Source: Acidovorax radicis N35 (GTDB lineage Bacteria > Pseudomonadota > Gammaproteobacteria > Burkholderiales > Burkholderiaceae_C). From it: DNA of 64,000 nucleotides. Each line of letters starts with the position of its first letter. The stretch's first letter is position 1. The translations under genes and the position numbers were made by a program. Below are positions 7,963-17,153 of this stretch, piece after piece. Under the pieces are notes generated by a model. The model saw nothing but the letters and a program-made list of their open reading frames with translations, was not told the DNA's origin and did no database searches. The DNA lies in NCBI RefSeq assembly GCF_000204195.1, contig NZ_AFBG01000019.1:744001-808000 (forward strand), read 5' to 3'.

Positions 7963-9909
7963 ATGTTGACCACGTTCCCGCAATTGCTGCTCAAGCATGC
8001 CGCCGAGCGCCCCACGGCTCCGGCCCTGCGCGAAAAAGAATACGGCATCTGGCAGGCCCACAGCTGGGCCGACCTGGCACGCCTGGTGGAACAGGTGGCC
8101 GCCGGCCTGCACCTGGCCGGCCTTGCGCGCCACGAACACATGGTGGTGATCGGCGCCAACCGCCCGCGCCTGTACGCCACCATGCTGGCTGCCCAGTCGC
8201 TGGGCGCCATTCCGGTGCCGCTGTACCAGGATGCCGTCGGGGCCGAATGCGTGTTCCCGCTCAACAACGCCGAGGTGCGCTTTTGCCTGGTGGAAGACCA
8301 GGAGCAGGTCGACAAGCTGCTGGAGATCCGCGAGCAGTGCCCCCAGATTTCGAACATCTACTTTGACGACCCGCGCGGCCTGCGCAACTATGAAGAAGAA
8401 GGCCTCGCGTCGCTGGACTCCCTGATCGAAGCGGGCAAGGCGCATATTGCCAAGAACCCTCAGTGGTTCCGCAACGAAGTCGCCAAGGCCCAGCCCGGCG
8501 ACGTGGCGGCCATGTTCTTCACCTCCGGCACCACGGGGAACCCCAAGGGTGTGGTGCACACCCACAGCACGCTGCTCGACCGCGCCTCCGCCGGGGCTGA
8601 GTTCGACAAGCTCACGGGCAGCGAAGAGGTGCTGGCCTACCTGCCTCCCGCATGGATCGGCCAGAACATCTTCAGCTACGCGCAATGGCTGGCCTGCGGC
8701 TACGTGGTGAATTGCCCCGAGTCGGCCAGCACCGTGACCATCGACCTGAAGGAAGTCGGCCCCACTTACTACTTTGCCCCCCCGCGCATCTTTGAAGGCC
8801 TGCTCACCAGCGTGATGATCCGCATGGAAGACGCAGGCACCCTCAAGCGCAAGATGTTCCAGGCCTGCATGGCAGTGGCGCAGCGCGTGGGCCCGGCCCT
8901 CATGGACGGCGAAGCCGTCAGCACCCTCGACCGCATCAAGTACGCGCTGGGCAATGTGCTGGTGTACGGCCCGCTGCGCAACAACCTCGGGTTCAGCCGC
9001 GTGCGCGTGGCCTACACGGCGGGCGAGGCCATCGGCCCCGATCTGTTCACCTTCTACCGGTCCATCGGCATCAATTTGAAGCAGCTGTACGGCTCCACCG
9101 AGACCGCCGTGTTTGTCTGCCTGCAGCCCGACAACCAGGCCCGTGCCGACACGGTGGGCGTGCCGATCCGCGGCGTGGAGATCAAGGTGGCCGACAACGG
9201 CGAGATCCTGGTCAAGTCAGCCGGCCTGCTCAAGGAGTACTACAAGAACCCCACGGCCACGGCCGAAGTGCTGACGGCCGACGGCTGGTACCACACCAGC
9301 GATGCGGGCTTCCTCGACGCACACGGCCACTTGAAGATCATCGACCGCGTGAAGGACGTGGGCCGCATCAAGGGCGGCGCCAACGACGGCGCCATGTTCG
9401 CGCCCAAGTATGTGGAGAACAAGCTCAAGTTCTTCCCGCACATCAAGGAAGTGGTCGCCCTGGGCGACGGCCGCGAGAAGGTGTGCGTGATGGTCAACAT
9501 CGACTTCGACGCCGTGGGCAACTGGGCCGAGCGCCGCAACCTGCCCTACGCCGGCTACACCGACCTGGCGCAAAAGCCCGAGGTGTACGAGCTGATCCGC
9601 GAGTGCGTGGAAAAGGTCAATGCCGACCTGGCGACCGACGCCATGCTGGCGGGCAGCCAGGTCAGCCGCTTCCTGGTGCTGCACAAGGAACTGGATGCCG
9701 ACGACGGCGAACTCACGCGCACCAACAAGGTCCGCCGCGGTTTTATCGCCGACAAGTACGGCGTGCTGGTCGAGGCCCTGTACGCAGGCCGCACCGAGCA
9801 GTTCATCGAGACCCAGGTCAAGTTCGAGGACGGCCGCACCGGCAGCGTGAGCGCGACGCTCAAGCTGTCGGACACCAAGACCTTCTCGCCCGTCAAGGCC
9901 GCCGCATGA
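7963..9909 (+). CDS. AMP-dependent CoA ligase (long-chain acyl-CoA synthetase type)
   Basis: A 648-residue adenylate-forming ligase that activates a carboxylic acid to its CoA thioester with ATP. The phosphate-binding loop is FFTSGTTGNPKGVVHTH (about residues 186-202), the A5 motif is LYGSTETAVF, and the A7 motif is GWYHTSDAGF followed by IDRVKDVGRIKGG. The length and organisation match the FadD15-like group found at the head of liv-type operons in Burkholderiales. Its stop overlaps the livG start (ATGA), so uptake and CoA activation are coupled in expression. The acid activated is not evident; aromatic or fatty acids are both possible. An A/G-rich leader with AGGAA precedes the start. Confidence 0.9.
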   Translation: MLTTFPQLLLKHAAERPTAPALREKEYGIWQAHSWADLARLVEQVAAGLHLAGLARHEHMVVIGANRPRLYATMLAAQSLGAIPVPLYQDAVGAECVFPLNNAEVRFCLVEDQEQVDKLLEIREQCPQISNIYFDDPRGLRNYEEEGLASLDSLIEAGKAHIAKNPQWFRNEVAKAQPGDVAAMFFTSGTTGNPKGVVHTHSTLLDRASAGAEFDKLTGSEEVLAYLPPAWIGQNIFSYAQWLACGYVVNCPESASTVTIDLKEVGPTYYFAPPRIFEGLLTSVMIRMEDAGTLKRKMFQACMAVAQRVGPALMDGEAVSTLDRIKYALGNVLVYGPLRNNLGFSRVRVAYTAGEAIGPDLFTFYRSIGINLKQLYGSTETAVFVCLQPDNQARADTVGVPIRGVEIKVADNGEILVKSAGLLKEYYKNPTATAEVLTADGWYHTSDAGFLDAHGHLKIIDRVKDVGRIKGGANDGAMFAPKYVENKLKFFPHIKEVVALGDGREKVCVMVNIDFDAVGNWAERRNLPYAGYTDLAQKPEVYELIRECVEKVNADLATDAMLAGSQVSRFLVLHKELDADDGELTRTNKVRRGFIADKYGVLVEALYAGRTEQFIETQVKFEDGRTGSVSATLKLSDTKTFSPVKAAA

Positions 9910-10733
9910 AACCCGCTCTCTACCCGCCCGAGCAGCAACACCCCACCATGACCAAAAAGAAGATCGGTGACGTCATCCTGGACGTCAAGAACATCAGCCT
10001 GCGGTTTGGCGGCGTGAAAGCGCTGACCGACATCTCGTTCAACGTCAAAGAGCACGAAATCCGCGCCATCATCGGCCCCAACGGCGCGGGCAAGAGCTCC
10101 ATGCTCAACTGCATCAACGGCGTATACACGCCGCAGGACGGCTCCATCACCTTCCGCGGCAAGACGTTCTCGCACATGAACTCGCGCCAGGTGGCCGAAA
10201 TGGGCGTGGCGCGCACCTTCCAGAACCTGGCGCTGTTCAAGGGCATGAGCGTGATCGACAACATCATGACCGGCCGCAACCTCAAGATCAAAAGCAACCT
10301 GTTCCTGCAGGCGCTGCGCTGGGGCCCTGCCGAGCGCGAGGAGATCGCGCACCGCGAGAAGGTCGAGCACATCATCGACTTCCTGGAAATCCAGGCCCAC
10401 CGCAAGACCCCCGTGGGCCAGCTGCCCTACGGCCTGCAAAAGCGCGTGGACCTGGGCCGTGCCCTGGCCATGGAGCCGCAGGTGCTGCTGCTCGACGAGC
10501 CCATGGCCGGCATGAACGTGGAGGAAAAGCAGGACATGTGCCGCTTCATCCTGGACGTGAACGATGAGTTCGGCACCACCATCGTGCTCATCGAGCACGA
10601 CATGGGCGTGGTGATGGACATCAGCGACCGCGTGGTGGTGCTCGACTATGGCAAGAAGATCGGTGACGGCACGCCAGACGAAGTGCGCAACAACGAAGAC
10701 GTGATCAGTGCCTACCTCGGCACCTCGCACTGA
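9906..10733 (+). CDS. livG: ABC transporter ATP-binding protein LivG type
   Basis: A 275-residue ATPase. Walker A is GPNGAGKS, the signature is LPYGLQKRVDLGRAL, Walker B is VLLLDEPMAG, and the switch His is in VLIEHDMGVV. The first ATG at 9906 overlaps the ligase stop by four bases (ATGA); a second start at 9948 (MTKKKIG) would give the more usual N-terminus, so the true start is uncertain. Forms the cytoplasmic ATPase pair with LivF (14405) for the LivH/LivM permease. Confidence 0.95.
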   Translation: MKPALYPPEQQHPTMTKKKIGDVILDVKNISLRFGGVKALTDISFNVKEHEIRAIIGPNGAGKSSMLNCINGVYTPQDGSITFRGKTFSHMNSRQVAEMGVARTFQNLALFKGMSVIDNIMTGRNLKIKSNLFLQALRWGPAEREEIAHREKVEHIIDFLEIQAHRKTPVGQLPYGLQKRVDLGRALAMEPQVLLLDEPMAGMNVEEKQDMCRFILDVNDEFGTTIVLIEHDMGVVMDISDRVVVLDYGKKIGDGTPDEVRNNEDVISAYLGTSH

Positions 10734-10761
10734 AGCCACAGACGGCGCAGGAGACTAAGAC

Positions 10762-11691
10762 ATGGGATTTTTTCTGGAAACACTGCTGGGCGGCCTCATG
10801 GCCGGCATGCTGTATTCGCTGGTGGCGCTGGGCTTTGTACTGATCTACAAGGCCTCGGGCGTGTTCAACTTTGCGCAGGGCGCGATGGTGCTGTTTGCGG
10901 CCCTCGCCATGGCACGTTTTGCCGAGTGGATCCCCCAGTGGACCGGACTGGACAACAAGATTGCAGCCAACCTGATCGCCTTTGTGCTGGCAGGCGCGGT
11001 GATGTTTGTGGTGGCCTGGGTGATCGAACGCATGGTGCTGCGCCACCTCGTCAATCAGGAAGGCGCCACGCTGCTCATGGCCACACTGGGCATTGCCTAT
11101 TTCATTGAAGGCCTGGGCCAGACCCTCTTTGGCGGCAACATTTACAAAATCGACATCGGCATGCCCAAGGAGCCGCTGTTCGCTCTGGACAACCTGTTCC
11201 CCGGCGGCATTCTGATCAACAAGGAAGACGTGATCGCCGCCGCCATCGCCGCTGCGCTGGTGGTGGCCCTCTCCCTGTTCTTCCAAAAGACCTCCACCGG
11301 CCGCGCCCTGCGCGCCGTGGCCGACGACCACCAGGCCGCCCAGTCCATCGGCATTCCGCTCAACCGCATCTGGGTGATCGTGTGGTGTGTGGCCGGTGTG
11401 GTGGCCCTGGTGGCCGGGATGATCTGGGGCAGCAAGATGGGGGTGCAGTTCTCGCTGGCCACCGTGGCGCTGCGTGCACTGCCCGTGGTGATCCTGGGCG
11501 GCTTGACCTCCGTACCCGGCGCCATCATCGGCGGGCTGATCATCGGCGTGGGCGAGAAGCTGTCCGAGGTGTACCTGGGGCCGTTTGTCGGCGGGGGCAT
11601 CGAGATCTGGTTTGCGTATGCGCTTGCATTGGTGTTCCTGCTGTTCAGGCCTCAGGGGCTATTCGGCGAGAAGATCATTGATCGTGTGTAA
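10762..11691 (+). CDS. livH: branched-chain-type ABC permease LivH
   Basis: A 309-residue integral membrane protein with about eight hydrophobic segments. It begins MGFFLETLLGGLMAGMLYSLVALGFVLIYK, with the GVFNFAQG motif (residues 33-40) typical of LivH, and has the late conserved block LPVVILGGLTSVPGAIIGG. AGGAGA lies eight bases before the start. Second gene of the ligase-liv operon, 28 bases after livG. Confidence 0.95.
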   Translation: MGFFLETLLGGLMAGMLYSLVALGFVLIYKASGVFNFAQGAMVLFAALAMARFAEWIPQWTGLDNKIAANLIAFVLAGAVMFVVAWVIERMVLRHLVNQEGATLLMATLGIAYFIEGLGQTLFGGNIYKIDIGMPKEPLFALDNLFPGGILINKEDVIAAAIAAALVVALSLFFQKTSTGRALRAVADDHQAAQSIGIPLNRIWVIVWCVAGVVALVAGMIWGSKMGVQFSLATVALRALPVVILGGLTSVPGAIIGGLIIGVGEKLSEVYLGPFVGGGIEIWFAYALALVFLLFRPQGLFGEKIIDRV

Positions 11692-11720
11692 CCCATAGCA
11701 AGAACAACAAGGAGAACCAC

Positions 11721-12797
11721 ATGCTCTACCGTGAAAATGGTCAGTTCAAAACCAGCTACCGGGCCGATCAGCAGATCTTCCCGATCGCGCAGGACCGCAT
11801 CATGATCGCGCTGCTGCTGGCCGTGGCCTTTGTGGCTGTGCCCATGCTCTCCAGCGACTACTTCTTTCGCGCCATCCTGATCCCGTTCGTGATCATGTCG
11901 CTGGCGGCCCTGGGCGTAAACATCCTGGTGGGCTACTGCGGCCAGATCTCGCTGGGCTCGGGTGCCTTCATGGCGGTGGGGGCCTATGGCGCCTACAACT
12001 TTTTCATGCGGCTGCCGGGCTTGCCGCTGATCCCCGCGCTCATCCTGGGCGGCCTGTGTGCCACGTTCTTCGGCATCCTGTTCGGACTGCCCAGCCTGCG
12101 TGTGAAGGGGCTGTACCTTGCGGTGGCCACCCTGGCGGCGCAGTTCTTCAGCGACTGGATGTTCCTGCGCATCAAGTGGTTCACGCTCGACACGCCCTCG
12201 GGCGCGATCTCGGTGTCCAACCTGCAGGTGTTTGGTTTGCCCATTGAGAGCGCCACCAGCAAGTACCTGTTCTGCCTGGCGATCCTGGTCATCGTGGCCT
12301 TGCTTGCCAAAAACCTGGTGCGCGGCGCCATTGGCCGCGAGTGGATGGCCATCCGCGACATGGACGTGGCAGCGGCGGTGATTGGCATCCGCCCCATGTA
12401 CGCCAAGCTCAGCGCGTTTGCCGTCAGCTCCTTCATCGTCGGCGTGGCCGGTGGCCTGTGGGCCTTCGTCTACCTGGGCGCCTGGGAGCCCGGCGCGTTC
12501 TCGGTAGACATGTCGTTCCGGCTGCTGTTCATGGTGATCATCGGCGGCATGGGCTCCATCATGGGCAGCTTCTTTGGCGCGGCCTTCATCGTGGTGCTGC
12601 CCATTGCGCTGAACCAGTTTCTGCCACTGTTCCTGGGTCTGTTTGGCATCAGCATCTCCACCGCCGGCATATCGCACGCCGAGCTGATGATTTTTGGCGG
12701 CCTGATCGTGTGGTTCCTCATCGTGGAGCCCCATGGCCTGGCCAAGCTGTGGTCCATGGGTAAGCAGAAGCTGCGTCTTTGGCCTTTCCCCCACTGA
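11721..12797 (+). CDS. livM: branched-chain-type ABC permease LivM
   Basis: A 358-residue permease partner of LivH. After a short polar N-terminus it has multiple membrane helices with the LivM hallmarks GYCGQISLGSGAFMAVGAYG and GMGSIMGSFFGAAF. An AAGGAGA ribosome site precedes the ATG, 29 bases after livH. With LivH it forms the channel through the inner membrane. Confidence 0.95.
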   Translation: MLYRENGQFKTSYRADQQIFPIAQDRIMIALLLAVAFVAVPMLSSDYFFRAILIPFVIMSLAALGVNILVGYCGQISLGSGAFMAVGAYGAYNFFMRLPGLPLIPALILGGLCATFFGILFGLPSLRVKGLYLAVATLAAQFFSDWMFLRIKWFTLDTPSGAISVSNLQVFGLPIESATSKYLFCLAILVIVALLAKNLVRGAIGREWMAIRDMDVAAAVIGIRPMYAKLSAFAVSSFIVGVAGGLWAFVYLGAWEPGAFSVDMSFRLLFMVIIGGMGSIMGSFFGAAFIVVLPIALNQFLPLFLGLFGISISTAGISHAELMIFGGLIVWFLIVEPHGLAKLWSMGKQKLRLWPFPH

Positions 12798-12838
12798 TTT
12801 CCCTCGTGCTTCAACACATTCATCCAAAGGAGACATCC

Positions 12839-14170
12839 ATGAAGCTTTCGAAACTCGTGATTGCTGCCGCAGTGGTCGCTGCAGGCGCCTCGGCGGTGAG
12901 CACCAGCGCTTTCGCGCAGCCCAAAGAACAGTTCATTCCCGTGCTGTCGTACCGAACCGGCCCCTACGGCCCTAACGGTGCGCCCTGGGCCAATGGCTAC
13001 GTGGACTACCTCAAGCTGGTGAACGCCCGTGGCGGTATCAACAGTGTGAAGCTGACGTTTGAAGAGTGCGAAACCGGCTACGACACAGCACGCAGCGTGG
13101 AATGCTATGAGCGCTTGAAGGGTAAAAACGGCGGTGCCGCTCTGGTGCAGCCCCTGTCCACTGGCGCAACCTACGCGATTACCGAGAAGGCCCCTACCGA
13201 CAAGGTCCCTCTGGTGACGATCGGCTACGGCCGCAGCGAAGCGGCCGATGGCACCATCTTCAAATGGAATTTTCCGCTGGCCGGAAACTACTGGGTAGCT
13301 GCCGACGCCATCGTGCAGGACATTGGCAAAAAGGAAGGCGGCCTCGACAAGCTCAAGGGCAAGAAGATTGCCCTGGTCTACCACGACAGCCCCTACGGCA
13401 AGGAGCCCATCCCCATGTTGCAGGAACGGGCGAAGATGCATGGCTTTGAGCTGCAATTGCTGCCCGTGACCGCCCCTGGCGTGGAACAAAAATCCACCTG
13501 GCTGCAGATCCGCCAGTCGCGCCCTGACTATGTCGCCCTGTGGGGCTGGGGCGTGATGAACTCCACCGCCATCAAGGAAGCACAGGCCACTGGCTACCCG
13601 CGCGAGAAGATGTATGGAGCGTGGTGGTCCGGCGCCGAACCCGATGTGAAGGACCTGGGCGACGGTGCCAAGGGCTACAACGCTGTGGCCATGCAGCACG
13701 GTGCGGAGCCCCAGTCCAAGCTGGTCAAGGAGGTGCTTGCCCAGTTGCACGACAAGGGCCAGGGCACGGGACCCAAGGACGAAGTCGGGCAAGTGCTGTA
13801 CATGCGTGGCGCCATGAGCGCGATGCTGGGTGTGGAAGGCATCCGCGCTGCGCAGGACCGTTTTGGCAAGGGCAAGGTCATGAACGGCGAACAAGTGCGC
13901 TGGGGCCTGGAAAACCTGAACCTCACGCAACCCAAGCTGGATGCCCTGGGCTTCGCAGGCGTGATGCGCCCCATCAGCACCTCGTGCACCGACCACATGG
14001 GCGCCGCCTGGGCCCGCATTCACACCTGGGACGGCAAGGCCTGGAAGTTCACGTCCGATTGGTTGCAGGCCGATGAGCAGATCCTCAAGCCGCTGGTGAA
14101 GTCCATTGCAGCCAAGTACGCGGCCGAGAAGAAACTGACGCCGCGCACTCCGGCGGACTGCCAGTCTTGA
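12839..14170 (+). CDS. ABC transporter substrate-binding protein of the liv operon
   Basis: A 443-residue periplasmic receptor with a Sec signal peptide ending at TSAFAQ. The start at 12839 has AAAGGAG before it; the longer frame from 12779 overlaps livM. It belongs to the large LivK-like group typical of operons that also carry a CoA ligase (opening FIPVLSYRTGPYGPNG; VYHDSPYGKEPI; WGWGVMNSTAIKEA). It has several Cys residues (ECETGYD, SVECYE, STSCTDH, PADCQS) suited to disulfides. Its ligand is unknown; the linked ligases favour an organic acid over a branched-chain amino acid. Confidence 0.92.
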   Translation: MKLSKLVIAAAVVAAGASAVSTSAFAQPKEQFIPVLSYRTGPYGPNGAPWANGYVDYLKLVNARGGINSVKLTFEECETGYDTARSVECYERLKGKNGGAALVQPLSTGATYAITEKAPTDKVPLVTIGYGRSEAADGTIFKWNFPLAGNYWVAADAIVQDIGKKEGGLDKLKGKKIALVYHDSPYGKEPIPMLQERAKMHGFELQLLPVTAPGVEQKSTWLQIRQSRPDYVALWGWGVMNSTAIKEAQATGYPREKMYGAWWSGAEPDVKDLGDGAKGYNAVAMQHGAEPQSKLVKEVLAQLHDKGQGTGPKDEVGQVLYMRGAMSAMLGVEGIRAAQDRFGKGKVMNGEQVRWGLENLNLTQPKLDALGFAGVMRPISTSCTDHMGAAWARIHTWDGKAWKFTSDWLQADEQILKPLVKSIAAKYAAEKKLTPRTPADCQS

Positions 14171-14177
14171 TTCGGTA

Positions 14178-14297
14178 CATCCCCCTGAGGCGCTGACGCG
14201 CCTTCCCCCTTCCCGAATCGCTGCGCGATTCGGGAAGGGGGACGCCACCGGTGCGGCGGGGTGGCCCTTGCACGGTGGCCCTGGCATTGGGCGGCGA
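14178..14297 (+). repeat. GC-rich repeat, family B, with strong hairpin
   Basis: Begins CCCCCTGAGGCGC and continues with GGGGGACGCCACC and TTGCACGGTGGCCCTGG, the blocks shared with the copies at 15217, 16788 and 58128. It contains a perfect 17-bp inverted repeat with a three-base loop (14205-14241; left arm CCCCCTTCCCGAATCGC). It lies in the 234-base gap between the receptor gene and livF. Confidence 0.7.
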
Positions 14298-14404
14298 CCG
14301 TATCAACGGCCGGTGACGAAGCGGTTGCTCCCACGCGGGGCAGCCGCCAATCCAAAGGGTTGTGCAACAGCAGCTCTTTGGATTGGCACAGCGAAGGCAA
14401 CATC

Positions 14405-15214
14405 ATGGAACCGAAAAACATCGTTCTCAACGTCAACGGCATCGAGGTCATCTACAACCACGTGATCCTGGTGCTCAAGGGTGTCTCCTTGCAGGTGCCG
14501 CAGGGCTCCATCGTGGCCATCCTGGGGGGCAACGGGGCGGGCAAGACGACCACATTGCGCGCCATCTCCAACCTGCTGCAGGGGGAGCGCGGCGCGGTCA
14601 CCAAGGGCTCGATCGAGCTGCGCGGCGAGCGCATCGAAAACCTCTCGCCTGCCGACCTCGTCAATCGCGGCGTTGTGCAGGTGATGGAGGGGCGGCATTG
14701 TTTTGCCCACCTGACCATTGAAGAGAATCTGATGACGGGCTCGTACACCCGCACCAGCAAGGCCGAGATCGCGGCCAATCTGGAGAAGGTCTACAACTAC
14801 TTTCCGCGCCTCAAGACGCGCCGCACCTCGCAGGCGGCATACACGTCGGGCGGCGAGCAGCAGATGTGCGCCATCGGCCGCGCGTTGATGGCCAACCCCA
14901 GCATGGTGCTGCTCGACGAGCCCTCCATGGGCCTGGCGCCGCAGATCGTCGAAGAGGTGTTCAACATCGTGAAGGACCTGAACACCAAGGAGAAGGTCAC
15001 CTTTCTGCTGGCCGAGCAGAACACCAACATGGCCCTCAAGTATTCGGACTACGGCTACATCATGGAAAGCGGCCGCGTGGTGATGGACGGCGCCGCGAGC
15101 GACCTGGCCAACAACGAGGACGTCAAGGAGTTCTACCTGGGCGTGGGGGGCGGGGAGCGCAAGAGCTTCAAGGATGTGAAGAGCTACAAGCGCCGCAAGC
15201 GCTGGCTGGCCTGA
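14405..15214 (+). CDS. livF: ABC transporter ATP-binding protein LivF type
   Basis: A 269-residue ATPase. Walker A is GGNGAGKT, signature TSGGEQQMCAIGRAL, Walker B MVLLDEPSMG, and the LAEQN switch motif typical of LivF. The start MEPKN at 14405 follows a GAAGG box; the longer frame from 14261 reads through repeat B and is rejected. Separated from the receptor gene by a 234-base repeat-bearing gap, so its level may differ from the upstream genes. Confidence 0.95.
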   Translation: MEPKNIVLNVNGIEVIYNHVILVLKGVSLQVPQGSIVAILGGNGAGKTTTLRAISNLLQGERGAVTKGSIELRGERIENLSPADLVNRGVVQVMEGRHCFAHLTIEENLMTGSYTRTSKAEIAANLEKVYNYFPRLKTRRTSQAAYTSGGEQQMCAIGRALMANPSMVLLDEPSMGLAPQIVEEVFNIVKDLNTKEKVTFLLAEQNTNMALKYSDYGYIMESGRVVMDGAASDLANNEDVKEFYLGVGGGERKSFKDVKSYKRRKRWLA

Positions 15215-15216
15215 CG

Positions 15217-15312
15217 TGCCCCCTGTGGCGCTGGCGCGCCTTCCCCCTCAGGGGGACGCACCCAGTGGGCTGGCAGAGCCAGATCCACGGGTGCGCTGGG
15301 AGGGGGCCACGA
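15217..15312 (+). repeat. GC-rich repeat, family B
   Basis: Shares CCCCCTGTGGCGC, CGCGCCTTCCCCCT, CAGGGGGACGC and GGCAGAGCCAGATCCACGG with the other copies. It directly follows the livF stop. CTTCCCCCT/AGGGGG forms a short inverted repeat. Confidence 0.65.
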
Positions 15313-15354
15313 CGGTGGCAACGATTGCGCCACAGATGGCAAAGATAGATCAGA

Positions 15355-15412
15355 ACTCCTTTTTTCATAGCTGCTTGCGCTTTATGGACAAGCGCTAGAG
15401 GCCCATTTCATT
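15355..15412 (+). repeat. AT-rich palindromic repeat, family A, canonical copy
   Basis: TTTTTCATAGCTGCTTGCGC, then TTTATGGACAAGCGCTAGAG and GCCCATTTC. The GCGCTT/AAGCGC arms can form a small hairpin. It lies in the gap between livF and the PaaK-like ligase gene. Confidence 0.75.
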
Positions 15413-15439
15413 CACAACCACCGCATAGGAACCCATGGC

Positions 15440-16687
15440 ATGAGCACGTTTTACGACGCCCTGGAAACCCGCGACCCTTCAGCGCGCGAGGCCGCACTGC
15501 TTGCCGCTCTGCCCACCCAGGTGGCCCACGCCCAGGCGGCGTCGCCCGCATTTGCGGGCATCTTGGCTGGCGTCGATGCGTCGGCAGTCACGACCCGCGC
15601 GGCACTGGCGCAGCTGCCCGTCACGCGCAAGTACGAGCTGCTGGAGCGCCAGCAAGCGCAGCGCGCGAGCAATGTATTCGGCGGGTTTTCGGCGCTGGGC
15701 TTTGGCGCGGGCATGCCGCGCGTGTTCGCCAGCCCCGGCACCATCTACGAACCGGAGGGCACGCGCCGCGATTACTGGCGCATGGCGCGCGCCATCTACG
15801 CGGCAGGTTTTCGGCCCGGCGAGCTGATCCACAACAGCTTCAGCTACCACTTCGTGCCCGCAGGCTCGATCATGGAAACCGGCGCCCACGCGCTGGGCTG
15901 CACGGTGTTTGCGGGTGGCACGGGCCAGACCGAGCAACAGGTGCAGGCCATGGCCGAGCTGCAACCTGCGGGTTATATCGGCACGCCCAGCTTTCTCAAG
16001 ATCATTGTCGAAAAGGCTGCCGAGATGGGCGTGGCGCTGCCCACGGTGAACAAGGCCCTGGTGTCCGGCGAAGCCTTTCCGCCCTCGCTGCGCGACTGGT
16101 TTACCGAGCGCGGCATCGCGGGCTACCAGTGCTACGCCACGGCCGACCTCGGCCTGATCGCGTACGAGACCAGCGCGCGGGAAGGCCTGGTGCTCGACGA
16201 AGGCGTGATCGTCGAGATCGTGCGCCCCGGTACCGGCGACCCGGTGCCCGAGGGCGAGGTGGGCGAGCTGGTGGTGACCACGCTCAACCCCGACTACCCG
16301 CTGATCCGCTTTGGCACCGGCGACCTCTCGGCCGTGCTGCCAGGCACCTGCCCCACGGGCCGCACCAACACGCGCATCAAAGGCTGGATGGGCCGCGCCG
16401 ACCAGACGACCAAGGTGCGCGGCATGTTCGTGCACCCCGGCCAGATCGCGACCATCGCACGGCGCTTTCCGCAGGTGCTGCGCGCACGCCTGGTGGTCAG
16501 CGGCGAGATGGCCAACGACCAGATGGTGCTGCAGGTGGAAACCGTGGAAACCGCCGAAGGCCTGGCGCGCCAGCTGGGCGACGCCATCCGCGAAGTGACC
16601 AAGCTGCGTGGCGACGTGCAGATGGTGGCCCCGGGCACTCTGCCCAACGATGGCAAGGTCATTGAGGACGCACGCAGTTATAAGTAG
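15440..16687 (+). CDS. PaaK-like phenylacetate-CoA ligase family protein
   Basis: A 415-residue adenylate-forming enzyme of the phenylacetate-CoA ligase family, which makes aryl-CoA thioesters. Visible family features are the GCTVFAGGTGQTEQQ stretch, the SGEAFPPSLRDWF block, YATADLGLIAYE in place of the usual YG-E-G motif, RFGTGDLS (A7) and the C-terminal RADQTTKVRGMFVHPGQ. The Ser/Thr/Gly P-loop of typical ligases is not obvious near the N-terminus, as in other members of this family. It sits 225 bases after livF, across two repeats, and is probably part of the same functional unit. Substrate unknown. Confidence 0.85.
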   Translation: MSTFYDALETRDPSAREAALLAALPTQVAHAQAASPAFAGILAGVDASAVTTRAALAQLPVTRKYELLERQQAQRASNVFGGFSALGFGAGMPRVFASPGTIYEPEGTRRDYWRMARAIYAAGFRPGELIHNSFSYHFVPAGSIMETGAHALGCTVFAGGTGQTEQQVQAMAELQPAGYIGTPSFLKIIVEKAAEMGVALPTVNKALVSGEAFPPSLRDWFTERGIAGYQCYATADLGLIAYETSAREGLVLDEGVIVEIVRPGTGDPVPEGEVGELVVTTLNPDYPLIRFGTGDLSAVLPGTCPTGRTNTRIKGWMGRADQTTKVRGMFVHPGQIATIARRFPQVLRARLVVSGEMANDQMVLQVETVETAEGLARQLGDAIREVTKLRGDVQMVAPGTLPNDGKVIEDARSYK

Positions 16688-16787
16688 GCAGCACACCCTG
16701 TGCCGCCTTTCGGCGCCTCGGTGCGGCCACCAGATGCGGCAGCCCTTCGGAGCAGTCCAAGCCCGCGCAGGCAGGCTCGGAACCGCA

Positions 16788-16882
16788 GCTCCTCAGCCCC
16801 GGAGGGGGACGCCACCCGTGGCTTGGCAAAGCCAGTTCCACGGTGGCGCTGGCGTTGGGCCACGCCTGTTTCGACGATGAGG
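16788..16882 (+). repeat. GC-rich repeat, family B
   Basis: GGAGGGGGACGCCACCCGTG, GGCAAAGCCAGTTCCACGG and TGGCGCTGGCGTTGGGCC match, block by block, the reverse complement of the copy at 58128-58217. CACCCGTGGC and CCACGGTGG form local inverted repeats. Confidence 0.7.
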
Positions 16883-17000
16883 GGTATGGGCGCGCTGCAA
16901 ATGCGCGCAAACGTGGGTACTTTCCGCTCCATCCGGTGGTTTGCGGCAGCGCAAGAAGTGCCCACTTCGCGCGGCGCCAGGCCGCAGTGTTTACCCTAGC

Positions 17001-17060
17001 ATTGCTCATATATTAATAGCACACAACGCTTTCCAGATAAGCGCCACGAGCCTGTTTTAC
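17001..17060 (+). repeat. AT-rich palindromic repeat, family A
   Basis: CATATATTAATAGCACACAA followed by CGCTTTCCAGATAAGCGCC and ACGAGCCTGTTTTAC. Both half-arms of the GCGCTT/AAGCGC dyad are recognisable. It lies about 95 bases before the Bug receptor start. Confidence 0.65.
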
Positions 17061-17153
17061 TTAAAGACCATGCCACCGGTGTGCTACGTAATATCCGCAA
17101 TGTTCCCGCAAACCCCCCTCGCTATCATGGCCCGTCATTCACAGGAGCAACCC

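Larger units (their letters stand above)
16688..17153. other. intergenic region with two repeats
   Basis: A 466-base gap without a gene. It contains repeat B (16788-16882), repeat A (17001-17060) and, at its end, the ACAGGAG ribosome site of the Bug receptor gene. Several short ATG-open frames here have repeat-derived sequence and no ribosome site. I see no terminator for the liv operon. Confidence 0.6.

Noticed and set aside
12470..14287. 605-codon open frame antisense to livM end and the receptor gene
   Set aside because: Shadow of two clearly coding plus-strand genes; translated sequence has no recognisable family.
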